From: Tipula vernalis
Taxonomy: Eukaryota > Arthropoda > Insecta > Diptera > Tipulidae
Direction of reading: 5' to 3'
Length of the DNA stretch: 64,000 nt
NCBI GenBank assembly: GCA_958295665.1
Contig: OY282560.1
Span: 39,474,590 to 39,538,589, forward strand
The notes under the pieces: model-generated
What the model saw: the letters and a program-made list of their open reading frames with translations, nothing else
What the model was told of the DNA's origin: nothing
The model's database searches: none
Program-made: the position numbers and the translations under genes
Shown: positions 42,296-53,022 of the stretch, piece after piece
How positions within the stretch are numbered: the stretch's first letter is position 1
Layout: every line of letters begins with the position of its first letter

Positions 42296-42754
42296 CTAAC
42301 GATTCAGACCTCTGAGGTAGAGTGACCTTCGATGAAGTGGCGACGGCCAGGCTGCTTCCAATAGCGATTGCAATCTTCTTTGCGCGATGATAAAATTCGC
42401 GGATTTAACGAACACTCCAAGTTTGACGATTAGCTCGGTTGCACCACTGATAGGACAAGAATCCCCAGTCACGGTTCTGATACGTAAATTACATGGTCGC
42501 ACAGGGCTGCACCATGTTCTTCGGAATTTGCTGCTAACTAGACTCACTGTTGCATCAGTGTCGATAACGAACATAGACTTCTGTTGCAAGCCTCGCAGCA
42601 GCGACCAATTAGAGTTTTCCGACGGCGTGTGCGTACTCGGGTTTTGCTCACAGGGACATACGCTATCGTCGTTCCGATCTTTCGTCTCCAACTTAGGCGT
42701 CGGCTTCCCTCGATAGCGATATCGCTTTACGAAAGGTATCGATAGTTGCTTCAT
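42296..42754 (-). pseudogene. Gypsy aspartic protease (minus relic)
   Basis: Minus frame with M-F-V-I-D-T-D-A-T-V-S-L-V, in which the active-site D-T-G is D-T-D. V-T-G-D-S-C-P-I-S-G-A-T-E-L follows. The glycine-to-aspartate change would abolish the fireman's-grip geometry. Confidence 0.75.
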
Positions 42755-42774
42755 CGGTGATCACTTTGGCCATC

Positions 42775-43677
42775 TCAAGCGGTTGCTTGTCGGACGGCCG
42801 TCACGCCGACAGCTTTGGTCAGTTCATCCCGGAATAGTGCAGGACTAGACATTTCGATTAAATCATGCACCTCGCTTTCATAATTGCCATCTTTGAATTG
42901 CATAAGAGCGATTCGATCCAATGTTTCTTTTAGGAGAATGGGGAATGCTTTACGTGTCAGCCTTTCTACATCCATACCGAATGCGGAAAAGCTCCCTTTG
43001 GTTTGTTGCGCTCTATAATGAAGAAGGATGTGACTGGTGTTCTCGTTATATTCTGTCCCAAATCGCATTGATAGGGAGTTACACAATAAATGAGAATTTG
43101 GTCTTGCCGCTGGTTCCATAGATGAAAAAACAATCAGCGCGTCTCCACGTAGTATCGGCCCTAGCTATATGGCCCGTTGATGAATAAATCCATTAGCCTC
43201 CGCGACTAGTTCGAAGTGCGTAAAGTATTCCTCTCATGTTAAAGTACCCTCATACGTTAATAACTTTAGTGGCCGTACTGGAATCGGTGCAGTCGATCGA
43301 TTCATTAAAGTTTCTCCTAGGTCTGTTTTGTTGATTGGTAGGTCCGCTAACCTCTGGTCAAACTCCCTTATGTCGTCCATGGTTCTTTATGGATTTGTGA
43401 CCTTTGACTGTGGTTGTGAAAGTAAACTATCCGCTGTACCGATATTTGCAAGTGTGGTATCTTCGAAATTAACGACTGCGAAGGAAGAATCCGGAGTCGA
43501 CATTTTGGCCAGGAGGGATATTCTCCTAGACAAATCGAAGGCCTCAAAACCGTGCCGCTGAATTTTCTCCGATTCTTCTTGTGTTTTATGGGTATTTGCG
43601 GCCATCTCTGCCTTTATCATCACCAACTGTTGCTGGGCCGCCGCATTTTCGTCCTCCGCAATACGAAATACTTCCAA
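42775..43677 (-). pseudogene. Gypsy gag (minus relic)
   Basis: 43,677-43,387 is an Ala/Gln/Glu-rich, coiled-coil-like N-terminus. 43,119-42,775 is the capsid part, with F-P-I-L-L-K-E-T-L-D-R-I-A-L-M-Q-F and a C-terminal helix region. The frames are not continuous. No ATG starts the first piece; a TTG lies at 43,677. Confidence 0.65.
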
Positions 43678-43759
43678 TTTACCTTGTACAAAAAAGCTGT
43701 CTAGGCTAACCTTATTTTATCACTAACATAACAAATAACCAGTTTAATCTAGCGAATTA
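43665..43759 (-). repeat. Right 95-bp flanking repeat (possible 5' LTR remnant)
   Basis: Direct copy of 39,624-39,718. Its inner end overlaps the first codons of the gag frame, which is odd for an LTR. Confidence 0.6.
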
Positions 43760-46600
43760 CATTTAAAATTATAAAATTATGAGCATTTGGTTTTCGAGCA
43801 GGTTGTGATTGTTAAAATTTATGTTGAATGTATTACTTCATCTGCATAAATTGGGGCAAACACATTTAAATTTACCTTCGAAAAAGTAGAAGGTAACAAA
43901 ATAAAATTTTTGATCATTCGTTAACCAAAGGTTAACATTTTTTGTGATTTTTACTATAAAATTACTTGATGTGGTAGGTATCTTAAACCTCATAATTGGC
44001 TTCTCACTAAATGCAAAATTAACCCTTACAATTTTGATATTTTAGCAATTTTTTTATTTAACTGCCTAGCAATTTTTTTTGGGCTAGAATTGAGGGTGGG
44101 TTTGGTTCATTCCGCAGAAAGCTCTGATCCTTTCTATATTTACTGGAAATTATTTAACGTTATATATTTTTATTTCTGATGCCGGGGCAAGATTTTGTTC
44201 TTGAAAATTTCTGTTGTTCAGACTTCTTAAATCATCAGTGTGTAAGTTTAGTTCCTTACAGAGCTATTTGATTTTAAATAAACTTCTGCACATTTATGGT
44301 TTCGCAAAGCTTCTGCGAGTTCTAAATTAAAATTCATTTGTCACATTACTTTTATGTAAATAACTTGCTGATTTATTAAGCATAATTCCTCCTATACGCT
44401 TTGGTTTTATACATACATACATTATTCACAAAATTTGTTACGCAAATTTATGTAAACGAATTTTATTCATAACTGTTTTAATCGTTTGCTGTGGTAGATG
44501 TGTGCGGTTTCCAAACCTTAATTAGATTCTAGGTACTTTACATATTTTATATGAATAACGACACGTAATTTTTTTTTACCACACCATCTCACCAAACATT
44601 TAAAATAAAAAAAAAAAATAAAAAACACGCACAAATCCTGGGGTGGGAGAGTGATTCCCTATTAATAGCGTTATCAATAATTTGTTTGGTAAAAATTCAT
44701 ATAGGTACGTATTCAATTTCCATCAAAATCAAAACAAAATTGATATTCCTGTATGCCACGAATAGCTAGAGCAAATGCGCTACGATTTGCTAATCGAAGC
44801 AAAAAACAAACTTTTCGATATTTGCTTTAGCTAAAACGAATTGATGATGCTAAAAACAACAACAAAAAAATGGTAAATTTAAATCCGATGAATAAACAGA
44901 ACAAAAAAAATGTTATTGATTGGTTTTATCACATTATTATGGTGTTATCACAACGAACAAAAAAGTTTGAGAAGTTTTGTGTTTTTTTTTTTTTTTTTGT
45001 TGATGTTATGGTTTTGCTTATTTCGAAAAGATTTGCAATTTCTAGGAAAAAGTTTATCAAAATAATTTTTTTATTTTAAAAAGCGCGCGGATGTCGGCAC
45101 ACGTACGAGATTTTATGATAATAGATGATATAAATTTTAGGTAAAAAGTTTCAAGTACTTGTGGGTAAAAGCCACAAAATTTGAATCACATGTGGATGAT
45201 AATAGATTTGTTTTTACACCAAAGAAATGTGACTAATGCTTGGATAGGGTTAAAGAAAAAACTTTAGAAGTTTTTTTTTTTTAGCAGATAAGATTATTCA
45301 AGTGCAAACAAAAGCTTTAACCAAAAATTATCGTATCGAATACATTTGTTTATCTTATTTAGCATCGTACCAATTATGTAACATGTGATGAGACTAAACT
45401 TAAGAAATAGTAAATTGATTTTCCAATTAATTTGAGCTTTAGTGAGTAGAACATATATTGCTTGTATTGAAGTATGAGTATTGAATTGTGAGTTTCTTTG
45501 GGCAGGGTTCCGCCATATTTTATTTTTTACCATGATAAATATGTTTCGTGTGTTTTGTAATGGCTTTCTTTTCATTCAGGTAATGTCCGTCACGTTCCTC
45601 CCTCCTTCATGTATTTCTTCACTTATTAAAATTATTCTAAAAAATAACGAAGGTAAAAAGATTAGTTTAAAGTAGGCAGTACAGTTTTGAATTGATTCAA
45701 AAACTCAAACCAAAAATTAAAGCGGTCAAAATTTTAATTCAACCAATAAATATCAAAGTCCTTCCTAAAATCTTAATAGTTTCAAAATATGGTAATCTCG
45801 AAAATTTCGAGGTTTCAAAGTATCTTAAAAATTTATTTTTTGCAGGACCTACATAAATCCTAAGCGCTAATGGCCGCCTTGTAAAATATAAATAATGTCG
45901 AATAATCTATCGAAAATAAAATAATCTACAAAAATCGTCAAAACCTTCTAAAATTACGTGAATCAAATATTGTCAAGAAAAATTCGAAAATATAATAAAA
46001 TTTGATTTTTGGATCAAAATTTTGATCCGAGAAGCATGAAACATGATTTGATCCGGATCAGATCAAACGTCAAGAAATGCAGCTAATATGAAAATTTAAA
46101 CATCCTGAGAAAACAACGGCCTTTGGAAGACAGCGAGTTCTGTGTTGTTATTTAGACTATTACAATTAATGAACCGACAATCGCGATGCATTTTCATTGA
46201 CCGTGGTGTGTACCGATCGACGTCAAATGCTAACACTTGGTCTTTGGACTAATAACATTAGCCAGTAACAGAGTAACGTCAACTGTCAAATTTTTAGAAT
46301 TTCTGTAGAAGTTATAAAATGTGTAGAATTTATGTAGGTAATTTACAATGCTAGATAGTTGAAGTAGACATTTCTAATTCGACAGTTTAGAGAAATGTTA
46401 GAATTTTTAGAATACACAGAATTTTTCAAATTTATAGAATTTGTACACAGTTACAAAATTGTCCTTATTTAGAGAGTTTTTAAATTGAAAGAGTTTATGG
46501 AATTTATAGCATTCATTGAATTTGAAGAATTTTAGGAATTAATAAAATTAGGTATGGGAGGACAGGTATATGTCCTCTCCGCATATCGACGAAATTCACA
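43760..46600. other. AT-rich noncoding stretch
   Basis: Long homopolymer runs and no recognised domain. It includes a perfect 18-bp palindrome (GGATCAAAATTTTGATCC, 46,011-46,028) followed by another palindromic string (TTTGATC...GATCAAA) about 20 bases later. Confidence 0.35.
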
Positions 46601-47033
46601 GAGTTTAAGAAGTTTACAGAATTTTGTAATTGTTATTCTTAACAGGTCTTGGCCCTCAACAGGCTTATTGTTGACTAGTCACATAAATGCAAGCCAACTC
46701 CAGACATAACACTCTATAAGCTGATTTTATACAAAATTTCCATTGAGTTTTGGTAAATCGAATTTTTCCAGATTTCCCAGGGGAAATTTAAACTAAACTT
46801 TTCGATAGCTATTGACAAGTCACATGAATGCCATCTATCTCCAGAACTAACAATCTAGTGGCTTTTTTTTTGTTTTTCAATTTTTTAGCTTCTTCTGATT
46901 TTCCGATATTTTCCACGAGTTGGTGAAATAAAATTTTTCACGTAAGACTATTTACAAAAGTTTTAATTACAATTCATGTATCTGTATTATCGACTTTTTA
47001 CTTTCGGCTGAAAACTTTCGGTTAACTTTAACA
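46600..47033. repeat. Foldback-like element 1, right half only
   Basis: Ends ...TTCGGTTAACTTTAACA at 47,033. The inside contains two inverted units of the 146-bp repeat class. No left end is found. Confidence 0.65.
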
Positions 47034-48007
47034 GGGTTCATTTATCGCGATTCCAACCAAGTACCCTCTATCTAATACTACAGCTTTAAGAAGAGGAGAC
47101 TTTTACTCCACATTACTAGATTAGTAATTTTTACAAAAGGTAGAGAAGAAAGAGCGTCGTATGGCAAATAAACCTATGGTTGGATCACTTTAGTTGAACT
47201 CGCCTAAAACAATGTGACTTCTATTAGAAGTACCAACTGCATTATTATCGATTTGGCTGCTCCGAAATAAAACACAAATATCTTCGTAAAGGCGTTTTAA
47301 TAGATATCGCTGCAAAAAAATTTAGTTAAAGTTTCTCGTGAGAAATACCGAAAAATCAGATTTTACAAATATCAATAGAAATTTTGTAAAAGAAATTTCC
47401 GGAGGTGGATTTTATTAATGTGATCTGTTGAGAGCAATCGCTGGGAAAATTTGAATTTTGAAAATATACTACAAATTTTATATAATAATCGGTCTCTAGA
47501 GTGTTATGTCTTGAGATGTACTGCGTTGACGTGACTAGTTTTAGTTTCCCACGAAAGCAAAAAAAAAATGATAATTTAGATTGTGGTTAGCCGAAAATTA
47601 CTTTGGATTCGTGGATAACATTGAAAACTTTAGTCAATATTCTCATGAGGCAAAACCTTTTGCTTCACTTTGTCACGAAAAATTGTAGAAAACCCATGGA
47701 ACGTAAAAAATATTTTTAATAGGAATAGAATCGCCCTCTAGAGCGTATATGTAGTGATGACTTGTCCTTATGAGTTTTGGCAATAGCTACGGTTTCCACG
47801 TAAGACTGAAATGTAAATAACAAAAAACTGCCTTACGGACTTTTACTTTCGGCTAACTTTAACATAGTGAACCGCACATAAACATTAATTTTTCATACTG
47901 TTAAAGTTAGCTGTAAGTTGCCAGCCGAAAATGAAAAGTCGATAATGCAGATTATGTTAATCCAGCCGAATAATGGTAATGCAGATTGTGTAATCCTAAT
48001 CTAGTAA
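47031..48007. repeat. 977-bp tandem duplication, copy 1
   Basis: Nearly identical to 48,008-48,970, starting at ACAGGGTTCA in both. It contains an element right end (about 47,864), a 35-bp spacer and an element left end (47,899). Confidence 0.92.
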
Positions 48008-48970
48008 ACAGGGTTCAATTATCGCGATTCCAACCAAGTATCCTCTATCTAATACTACAGCTTTAAGAAGAGGAGACTTTTACTCCACATTACTAGATTA
48101 GTAATTTTTACAAAAGGTAGAGGTGAAAAAGGGTAGTATGGCAAATAAAGCTATGGTTAGATCACTTTAGTTGAACTCGCCTAAAACAATGTGAGTTCTT
48201 TAAGAAGTACCGACTGCATTATTATCGATTTGGCTGCTCCGAAATAAAACACAAATATCTTCGTAAAGGCGTTTTAATAGATATCGCTGCAAAAAAATTT
48301 AGTTAAAGTTTCTCGTGAGAAATACCGAAAAATCAGATTTTACAAATATCAATAGAAATTTTGTAAAAGAAATTTCTGAAGGTGGATTTTATTAATGTGA
48401 TCTGTCAAGAGCAATCGCTGGGAAAATTTTAATTTTGAAAATTTACTACAAATTTTATATAATAATCGGTCTCTAGAGTGTTATGTCTTGAGATGTACTG
48501 CGTTGACGTGACTAGTTTTAGTTTCCCACGAAAGCAAAAAAAAAAAATGATAATTTAGATTGTGGTTAGCCAAAAATTACTTTGGATTCGCGGATAACAT
48601 TGAAAACTTTAGTCAATATTCTCACGAGGCAAAACCTTTTGCTTCACTTTGTCGCGAAAAATTGTAGAAAATCCATGGAACCTAAAAAATATTTTTAATA
48701 GGAATAGAATCGCCCTCTAGAGCGTATATGTAGTGATGACTTGTCCTTATGAGTTTTGTCAATAGCTACGTTTTCCACGTAAGACTGAAATGTAAATAAC
48801 ACTCAACTGCCTTACGGACTTTTACTTTCGGCTAACTTTAACATAGTGAACCGCACATAAACATTAATTTTTCATACTGTTAAAAATAGAAAATGAAAAG
48901 TCGATAATGCAGATTATGTTACTCCAGCCGAAAAAAATGGTAATGCAGATTGTGTAATCCTAATCTAGTA
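48008..48970. repeat. 977-bp tandem duplication, copy 2
   Basis: About 97% identical by eye to the previous copy. The main difference is a short deletion that removes GTTAGCTGTAAGTTGCC from the second left end. Left and right ends repeat at 48,878 and 48,843. Confidence 0.92.
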
Positions 48971-49106
48971 GTTATCATCCGAAAATCGATAAATGAATTT
49001 AAATAAAAATTATTGTAAACAGTCTTACGTGGAAAACTTTGTTTAACCTAGTTGTGGAAAATATCGGAAAATCAGAAGAATCCACAAAATTGGGATAAAA
49101 TCAGCC

Positions 49107-50170
49107 GCTAGAGTGTATACCTGAAGTTAAATCATTTTAATGGGTTTGTTAATAGCTATCGAATAAAAAAATTCAGTTCAAGTTTCCCGTGGGAAATCTC
49201 GGAAAATTCGATTTTTCAAAAATCATTAGACAATTTGTATAAAATCAGCCTCTAAAGTGTTATATGTGGAGATGAATTCCATTGATGTGACTTGTCAATA
49301 GCTATCGCAGGAAAGGAATTTAGTTCAAGATTCCCTTCGGAACTCTTGGAAAATTCGAATTTCCAAAAATCATCACAAAATTTGTATAAAACCAGCCTCT
49401 AGGGTGTTATGTCTGGATATGAATTGCATAGATGTGATTTATCAAAAGCTATGGGAGGAGAAAATTCAGTTCAAGTTTCCCGTGGGAAATCTCGGAAAAT
49501 TCGATTTTCCAAAAATCATAAGAAAATTTGTATAAAATCAGCCTCTAGAGTTATGTCTAGAGATAAATTGCATTGACGTGACTTGCCAATAGCTATAGCA
49601 GAAAAAAAAATTCAGTCCAAGTTTCCTGTGGGAAATCTTGGAAAATTAGATTTTCGAAAAATCATAAGAAAATTTGCATAAAATCTGCCTCTAAAGTGTT
49701 ATGTCTGGAGATGAATTGCATTGATGTGATTTGTCAATCGCTATAGCGGGAAAAAATTCAGTTCAAGTTTCCCGTGGGAAATATCGGAACATTCGATTTT
49801 CTAAAAATAATTAGAAAATTTGTGTAAAATCAGCCTCTAGAGTGTTATGTCTAGAGATGAATTGCATTGATGTGATTCGTCAATAGCTATCGCAGGAAAA
49901 AATCAGTTCCAGTTTCCCGTGGAAAATCTCGGAAATTTTTTTTTCCAAAAATCCTGAGAAAGTTTTTTTAAAATCAGTTTCTAGAGTGTTATGTCTGGAG
50001 ATGAATTGCATTAATGTGATTTGTCAATAGGTATCGCAGAAACAAAATTCAGTTCAAGTTTTCCGTGGGAAGTCTCGGAAAATTCTGTTTTCCAAAATTC
50101 ATAAGAAAATTTGTATAAAATCAGCCCCCTAGAGTGTTATGTCTGGAGATCAATTCTATTGACGTGACTT
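49107..50170. repeat. Array of about 146-bp tandem repeats
   Basis: Eight units marked by GCCTCTAGAGTGTTATGTCT and relatives, at about 49,107 (diverged), 49,250, 49,396, 49,542, 49,687, 49,833, 49,976 and 50,125. Each contains GATGAATTGCATTGATGTG, CAATAGCTATCGCAG and TTTCCCGTGGGAAATCTCGG. Confidence 0.9.
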
Positions 50171-50199
50171 GTCAATAGTCATCGATTTCCTACGGAAAA

Positions 50200-50440
50200 C
50201 TGAATTTTTTTCCTGCAATAGCTATTGACAAGTATCATGAATGCAATTCATCTCCAGACATAACACTCTAGAGGCTGATTTTATACAAATTTTCTTATGA
50301 TTTTTGGAAAATCGATTTTTCCGAGATTTCCCACGAGAAACTTGAACTGAATTATTTGCTGCGATAGCTATTTACATATCACATAAAAACTATTTTACTT
50401 CAGATGGACACTCTAGAGGCTGATTTTGTTTTAATTTTGT
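50200..50440. repeat. Inverted units of the 146-bp repeat
   Basis: Two units in reverse orientation (CATCTCCAGACATAACACTC, GAGATTTCCCACGAGAAAC), joined to the direct array by a short spacer near 50,180-50,200. Confidence 0.88.
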
Positions 50441-50647
50441 GAATCCTTCTTTCTGATTTTCCGATATTTTCCACGACTAGGTTAAACAAAGTTTTTCACG
50501 TAAGACTATTTACAAAAGTTTTTATTGCATTCTATGTATCCTATTTAATTTTGTCAACCACCAAATTGTTTTTTTTTCGGCTGGAATGTTAATAACATAA
50601 TCTGCATTATCGACTTTTTACTTTCGGCTAACTTTCGGCTAACTTTT

Positions 50648-51804
50648 GATTTTTCAACAAAACACACTTTAAAATCATTAGAAAATACATATAGCTGAGA
50701 GCACGCCGTTTGCGGAGACCTATTAAAAAATTGTGTCTAAAGGTTAATAAAGGTACTTCTCCACACTCACTACAAAAACAAAATACGATATAGCAGTACG
50801 ATATGCAAGATCTTTTGTATTGTGCAAATATCATTACTAAAGTTCATTAAAGATTACAACATCGGATTTGACCACAAGACTAGCAATACTTTTGTTACTC
50901 TTCTTCGGACAGTTAGGACTTTTTTAAATATAATCGCTTTTGTAGTGTTAAGAGAACAGTGTTTTCCCTAGAAAAATTATCAGGCCAATTATCATAATCC
51001 GGGAGCCCGTGAAATTTTATTTGAATAAAAGGTCCACATGAAATTCATAAATTTGTATAAATTCTACTCTATTTCATGTGACCCTACTGTTTAATTTATA
51101 ATAGAACGAACGAACGAAAGCACAAGTTCCATTCTATAATACTAGCATCAGTTAAACATTTCGTTAGAGACCATATGAATTGAACTGTTCAAGGACTTGT
51201 AGAGATTCTCACTGTATTTTGCAAATCGACGACCAAAAGTTTTCCGACGGCCTAACAACTTTATTTTATGGCGGCTCCATAATGGAATGGCTCTTTAAAT
51301 AGTACGCGATACACTTATGATTTACTTTCATATACGTACATATTGGCAAAATTTTTTGTCTGTTGCGAAAAAATGCAAGCCCAACACTGCATGACTGTTG
51401 CGGGGGAGTTTTTAGAAGAGGTTCATATTCATGCTTTGACCTGGCAATATAGCAACTCTGATTGAAACACTTTCCAGGCATGAGACTTTAAAGATTTAAT
51501 TTATACAAATTTTTAAATTTTCTGTGGGCCTTTTTATCAATCGTATATTCCCAGGCTCCCATGATGAAACTTGCCCTGATAATATGCTTAAGCAAAGGAA
51601 ACCTAAAATAAGCTTGTATCCAGCCATAAAATCACTATATGGAAATACCAGTTTTTAGGTTATCTTGACAATTTTCCATTTTACATGAAATATGTTTCGC
51701 CTGATAAAAGTCAGCTGATAACTTTCGACTGAGATAGCCAAGACACCATCTGCATTACCGACATTTTATTACTTCCGGTTGAAAACATTTAGCTAACTTT
51801 AACA
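50648..51804. repeat. Diverged foldback-like element 5
   Basis: The right end ...AGCTAACTTTAACAG is at 51,804, preceded by TCTGCATTACCGACATTTTA. The left end is not placed. The interior shares the CCCTAGAAAAATTATC and GGGAGC strings with element 6. Confidence 0.6.
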
Positions 51805-51983
51805 GGGTCTCGGGGTCATTTGGATTGTCTGAGACAATTTTAAAAGTATTGAATATTAGTGAAAAACAACAATATTTTTGTAAGCAACGGAGCTCAGTCT
51901 ATAGTCTCTATAGATATCCGAAAATTCCAAATTGCAGAAAAGTTAAATATTTCAAAAAATTATTACATAACAATGTAATATAC

Positions 51984-53022
51984 TATTAACGTTAGCCGAA
52001 AGTTATAAAATGTCGGTAATGCAGATAGTGCCTCGACTATATCAGCCGAAATATACCAGCCGACATATTTCAGCCGAAAAATATTTTAAATAAAATGAAA
52101 AATTAACAAAACAACCTTGAAACTATTATTTTCATGAAGTGATTTTACAATTCAACCCAATAATAGTCCCTAGAAATATCATCAGGGCAAGTTTTATGAG
52201 AGGAGCTCGGCAAAATTCGTTTGAATGAAAATCCCAAATAAAATTACATAATTTGTATAAATTCAACCGTTAAAGTGTATTGTCTGGAAAGTATTTCAGT
52301 TAGTGGGCCTAGCCAACAATTATTACTAGAAAAATTATCAGAGCAAGTTCCATGTGGGGAGCTCCCCAAATGAAACTTGCCCTTTTAATTTTTCTAGGGA
52401 TAATTGTTGGTAACACACACTAAATGAAATACTTTCCAGACATAACACTTTAAAGGTTGAATTTATACAATTTTTTTAATTTTATATGGGAGTTTAATTC
52501 AAACGAATTTTCCCGAGCTCCCCACATAAAACTTGCCTTGATAATTTTTTAGGAGTAATTGTTAACTAGGCACACTAATTAAAATACTTTACAGACGTGA
52601 CACTTTAAAGGTTGAATTATTACCAATTTTCTAATTTGTAGGGCTCCTCACATGAAGCTTACCCTGATAATTTTTCTAGGGATAATTGTTGGTAAAGCAC
52701 TCTAACTGAAATACTTTCCAGACATGGCACTTTAAAGGTTGAATTTATACAAATTTTTTAATTTTATATTTGGTTTTTCAGATGAAACTTAAAGTATAAT
52801 TCCTATGGTTAACAGTGACAAACCAAAATGAGCCTTTATTCAGCCGTGAAATCAACCAGTTTCTAGGTTATTTAAAATATGTTTCGTCAAAATATTTTAT
52901 TTAAAATATTTTTTGGCTGAAATAGGTCACCTCGGTAACTTTCGGCTGATATAGCCAAAACACTATCTGCATTACCGACATTTTATATTTTTCTGCTGAA
53001 TACTTTCAGCTAATTTTAACAA
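51984..53022. repeat. Foldback-like element 6
   Basis: The left end ATTAACGTTAGCCGAAAG and the right end CAGCTAATTTTAAC are inverted copies about 1.04 kb apart. Near the middle, 52,356-52,367 is a perfect GGGGAGCTCCCC palindrome with arms extending beyond. Units with CTTTAAAGGTTGAAT recur at about 52,447, 52,603 and 52,730, and inverted near 52,265. Confidence 0.82.

Larger units (their letters stand above)
39624..43759 (-). mobile_element. Ty3/Gypsy retrotransposon relic on minus
   Basis: Minus-strand order from the right: gag (43,677 down), protease, RT, RNase H and integrase (to about 39,800). All domains are present but each is broken by frameshifts. 95-bp direct repeats at 43,665-43,759 and 39,624-39,718 bracket it and may be LTR remnants. 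Confidence 0.85.
48878..50647. repeat. Foldback-like element 4, palindromic, with internal satellite
   Basis: The left end (48,878-49,080) and the right end (50,440-50,647) are inverted copies sharing the GTCGATAATGCAGATTATG box and the CAGTCTTACGTGGAAAACTTTG string. Between them lie direct units of about 146 bp and then inverted ones. Confidence 0.85.
46600..53022. repeat. Cluster of foldback-like elements with GTTAAAGTTAGC ends
   Basis: No coding potential. At least six recognisable right or left ends carry GTTAAAGTTAGC-type strings, then A-GCCGAAAG and a box like AAAAGTCGATAATGCAGATTATG (or AAATGTCGGTAATGCAGATAGTG). Right ends are the reverse complement of left ends. Interiors are AT-rich, made of tandem and inverted repeats of about 130-160 bp. 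I know of no named family with this combination; the architecture is that of foldback or satellite-bearing MITE elements. Confidence 0.8.

Noticed and set aside
49107..50170. A CRISPR-like array
   Set aside because: Units are about 146 bp and similar along their whole length, with no short repeat-unique spacer pattern, and the DNA is eukaryotic.
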